A DNA stretch of 64,000 nucleotides from Pseudomonadales bacterium (lineage in GTDB: Bacteria; Pseudomonadota; Gammaproteobacteria; Pseudomonadales; Pseudohongiellaceae), in assembly GCA_012103535.1 (NCBI GenBank), contig WLWQ01000003.1, forward strand, positions 62,001 to 126,000, in the 5' to 3' direction. Shown one piece after another: positions 61,503 through 64,000 of this stretch (the first letter of the stretch is position 1; every line of letters starts with the position of its first letter). A model generated the notes under the pieces. That model saw only the letters and a program-made list of their open reading frames with translations, did not search any database and was not told the DNA's origin. A program made the translations under genes and the position numbers.

Positions 61503-62672
61503 ATGAATACTAGCTATCCAACACTCAATTTTAATCACGCCGAAGAAATCGAAATGTTGCGTGAGTCGGTTTATCAATTCTGCCAAGCGGAACTCGCACC
61601 AAGAGCAGAACAAATAGACACAGACAATGAATTCCCGGCAGACATGTGGAAGAAGCTGGGGAATTTAGGGCTCCATGGAATAACCGTAGATGAATCCTAT
61701 GGCGGTTCTAATATGGGATACCTGGCACATTGTATTGCCATGGAAGAAGTATCCAGAGCATCCGCTGCGGTTGGGCTTTCTTACGGTGCGCATTCAAATT
61801 TATGCATTAATCAGATCGCGCGTAATGGCAGCGAGGAACAAAAACAAAAATATTTGCCTCAATTAATTGCCGGGGATCATGTTGGTGCTTTGGCCATGTC
61901 GGAGCCAGGTGCGGGATCAGATGTAGTAAGCATGTCACTTAAAGCAGAACTCAAAGGCGACCACTACGTACTTAACGGCAACAAGATGTGGATTACCAAC
62001 GGGCCCGATGCGGATACTTATGTGATCTACGGCAAAACGGATGGCACAGTAGGGTCTGGAGGAATAACCGCATTTATTGTCGAACGCGGCACCAGTGGTT
62101 TTAGCCAAGCCCAGAAACTCGACAAATTGGGGATGCGAGGCTCGAACACCTGCGAGCTGGTTTTCACGGACTGCGAAGTACCGGTGGAGAACGTGCTGGG
62201 TGGGGCAGGAAAAGGCGTTGGTGTACTCATGTCAGGTTTGGATTATGAAAGAACTATTCTCTCCGGAGGGCCGGTTGGCATCATGCAGGCCTGTCTGGAT
62301 ACGGTGCTTCCTTATTTACATGAGCGCAAACAATTTGGTCAGCCCATCGGCGAGTTCCAATTGATGCAAGGCAAGATGGCAGATATGTATACATCTTTGA
62401 ACGCATCTCGCTCTTATCTTTATACCGTGGCTTCCGCCTGTGATCGAGGTGAAACCAGCCGCAAGGATTGTGCGGCACTGATTCTGTTTACCTCTGAGCA
62501 AGCTACCCAAATGGCACTACAAACTATCCAGGCCATGGGGGGAAATGGCTACATCAATGAATTCCCAGCTGGAAGGCTACTTCGAGATGCCAAGCTCTAT
62601 GAAATCGGAGCGGGCACTTCAGAAATACGTCGCGTGCTGGTGGGCCGTGAACTATTTAGGGAATCAGCCTAA
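61503..62672 (+). CDS. liuA: Isovaleryl-CoA dehydrogenase LiuA
   Basis: A 389-residue FAD flavoprotein converting isovaleryl-CoA to 3-methylcrotonyl-CoA in leucine breakdown, passing electrons to ETF. FAD/substrate segments are [34 protein letters not shown] and [20 protein letters not shown]. The catalytic glutamate typical of isovaleryl-CoA dehydrogenases is E249 in [14 protein letters not shown], rather than at the C-terminal position used by other acyl-CoA dehydrogenases. The C-terminus has [35 protein letters not shown] (ends: [13 protein letters not shown] and [10 protein letters not shown]). It follows liuR by 32 bases and precedes liuB. Confidence 0.95.
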   Translation: MNTSYPTLNFNHAEEIEMLRESVYQFCQAELAPRAEQIDTDNEFPADMWKKLGNLGLHGITVDESYGGSNMGYLAHCIAMEEVSRASAAVGLSYGAHSNLCINQIARNGSEEQKQKYLPQLIAGDHVGALAMSEPGAGSDVVSMSLKAELKGDHYVLNGNKMWITNGPDADTYVIYGKTDGTVGSGGITAFIVERGTSGFSQAQKLDKLGMRGSNTCELVFTDCEVPVENVLGGAGKGVGVLMSGLDYERTILSGGPVGIMQACLDTVLPYLHERKQFGQPIGEFQLMQGKMADMYTSLNASRSYLYTVASACDRGETSRKDCAALILFTSEQATQMALQTIQAMGGNGYINEFPAGRLLRDAKLYEIGAGTSEIRRVLVGRELFRESA

Positions 62673-62693
62673 GCAAATATTCGGAGTTTTCCT

Positions 62694-64000
62694 ATGTCAG
62701 TCATCGAAACCAAGATTAAACCTGAAATCGATTCTTTTGCAGCGAACAAGTCTGCAATGGAATTCCAGCTGAATGATTTAAGAAAAAAACTAGCGGCTAT
62801 TGAATCAGGCGGACCAGATGCCTCGAAAGAGAAACACACAGCTCGGGGCAAACTGCTTCCTCGCGATCGCATTAAAACACTAATAGATGAAGGAACAGAA
62901 TTTCTGGAGTTCTCACAACTCGCTGCCTTCAATGTCTATGGTGAAGATGTTCCGGCGGCAGGCATATTAACTGGCATCGGCAAAGTTAGCGGAATCGATT
63001 GCGTCATTATTGTTAATGATGCCACGGTAAAAGGCGGAACTTACTATCCGGTGAGTGTGAAAAAGCACTTACGCGCCCAGGACATCGCCGCACAAAACAA
63101 GCTTCCCTGCATTTATCTGGTTGACTCAGGCGGCGCTAATCTTCCGCGGCAAGATCAGGTGTTTCCCGATAAAGACCATTTCGGTCGTATCTTCTTCAAT
63201 CAGGCCAACATGTCGGCCCAGGGAATTCCACAAATTGCCGTCGTTATGGGTTCATGTACTGCTGGCGGTGCCTATGTGCCCGCCATGTCAGATGAATGTG
63301 TAATGGTACGCAACCAGGCCACGGTATTTCTTGCCGGTCCACCATTGGTTAAGGCTGCAACCGGCGAGGTAGTTGGCGCAGAAGAATTAGGTGGTGCCGA
63401 TGTGCACTGTCGCAAGTCAGGCGTATCTGATTACTACGCAGAAGATGATGCACACGCACTAGAGATAACCCGCAATATAGTCAGCCACTTAAATCGTCAA
63501 CAGTGCAACGAAGAAGCCAAAGAGATAGAAGCACCACGCTATGACATCGAAGAATTAAACGGCATAGTACCTGAGAATCCTTCGATATCTTATGATGCGA
63601 GAGAGATCATTGCCCGGATTGTTGATGGTTCACACTTCGATGAATTCAAAGCCCTTTATGGCAAAACATTGGTTTGTGGTTTTGCTCATATCGAGGGGCA
63701 CCCAATTGGAATCATTGCCAACAACGGCATCCTGTTCAGTGAATCTGCAGTAAAAGGTGCGCATTTCATCGAGCTCTGCTCGCAACGAAAAATTCCCTTG
63801 TTGTTTTTACAGAACATCGTTGGCTTTATGGTTGGCAAAGCTTTCGAAGAGGGAGGCATTGCGAAACATGGAGCAAAAATGGTGATGGCTGTGGCTTGCG
63901 CTAAAGTACCAAAGTTCACGGTGATCGTCGGCGGCTCATTCGGAGCCGGAAATTACGGAATGTGCGGTCGTGCTTATGATCCACGTTTCATGTTCATGTG
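62694..64000 (+). CDS. liuB: 3-Methylcrotonyl-CoA carboxylase beta subunit LiuB (runs off right edge)
   Basis: The carboxyltransferase subunit of methylcrotonyl-CoA carboxylase, which moves the carboxyl group from biotin to 3-methylcrotonyl-CoA in leucine degradation. The ATG at 62694 has GGAG eight bases upstream, 21 bases after the liuA stop. The frame is open to the window end (about 435 residues of the usual 535). Recognisable parts are [71 protein letters not shown] (ends: [12 protein letters not shown] and FGRIFFN), [17 protein letters not shown] and [22 protein letters not shown]. The biotin-carrying alpha subunit should follow beyond the window. Confidence 0.94.
   Translation, partial: MSVIETKIKPEIDSFAANKSAMEFQLNDLRKKLAAIESGGPDASKEKHTARGKLLPRDRIKTLIDEGTEFLEFSQLAAFNVYGEDVPAAGILTGIGKVSGIDCVIIVNDATVKGGTYYPVSVKKHLRAQDIAAQNKLPCIYLVDSGGANLPRQDQVFPDKDHFGRIFFNQANMSAQGIPQIAVVMGSCTAGGAYVPAMSDECVMVRNQATVFLAGPPLVKAATGEVVGAEELGGADVHCRKSGVSDYYAEDDAHALEITRNIVSHLNRQQCNEEAKEIEAPRYDIEELNGIVPENPSISYDAREIIARIVDGSHFDEFKALYGKTLVCGFAHIEGHPIGIIANNGILFSESAVKGAHFIELCSQRKIPLLFLQNIVGFMVGKAFEEGGIAKHGAKMVMAVACAKVPKFTVIVGGSFGAGNYGMCGRAYDPRFMFM

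Noticed and set aside
61164..61613. A 149-codon minus-strand frame across liuR and liuA
   Set aside because: It overlaps both genes, has low-complexity shadow composition and no function pattern.

Overview
This window looks like the chromosome of a free-living, aerobic, probably marine gammaproteobacterium with mid-40s to about 50% GC. That is an inference from gene content: several exported PQQ dehydrogenases, the DUF1592/DUF1552 pair, many Tat- or Sec-exported hydrolases, an SSS symporter, and a LiuR-type leucine catabolism cluster. No rRNA, tRNA, insertion sequence, prophage or CRISPR array was seen. Genes are dense and no intergenic gap exceeds about 330 bases.

Layout. 1-6.2 kb (minus): cut-off lipoprotein gene, a cytochrome c/PQQ dehydrogenase pair (the dehydrogenase has a frameshifted 3' end), a Gfo/Idh/MocA oxidoreductase, an NTF2-like protein, a metallo-beta-lactamase-fold protein and a nitronate monooxygenase. 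6.36-7.48 kb (plus): an AhpD-like protein whose frame is crossed by one TGA exactly at the second cysteine of the active-site CxxC, a strong selenocysteine candidate. 7.5-12.4 kb (minus): SSS symporter, oxidoreductase, aldo/keto reductase and TauD-like dioxygenase, a probable catabolic operon. 12.5-18.4 kb (plus): PQQ dehydrogenase, exported amidohydrolase, DUF1330 protein, D-aminoacylase-like protein and a small unknown. 19.1-28.6 kb (plus): DUF1592, DUF1552 and ankyrin genes, a VOC protein, an exported HpcH/HpaI-like protein, a microcin-like small precursor with a membrane partner, and a third PQQ dehydrogenase. 28.5-32.5 kb (minus): serine hydrolase, zinc-ribbon protein, beta-propeller protein and a fused alpha/beta hydrolase. 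32.9-41.7 kb (plus): exported cytochrome-containing pair, lipoprotein esterase, hybrid histidine kinase, exported unknown, and a BlaI/M56 regulatory pair behind a readable promoter-operator. 41.7-60.9 kb: mostly minus-strand exported amidohydrolase, trypsin-like protease, exported methyltransferase-like protein, YghU-type GST, amidase, two Tat-type aminotransferases, M20 peptidase, alpha/beta hydrolase, large beta-propeller protein, MBL-like protein and acyl-CoA synthetase, with a plus-strand DUF3604 lipoprotein. 61-64 kb (plus): liuR-liuA-liuB, cut off by the window edge.

Together the genes describe an oxidative heterotroph that does much of its chemistry in the periplasm. Sugars or alcohols are oxidised by PQQ enzymes feeding cytochrome c. 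Amides and D-amino-acid derivatives are hydrolysed by exported amidohydrolases, amidase and M20 enzymes. Branched-chain carbon is oxidised through the Liu pathway. The most notable items are the candidate selenoprotein, with the AhpD E/C/U/H geometry intact, and the candidate microcin/immunity pair.
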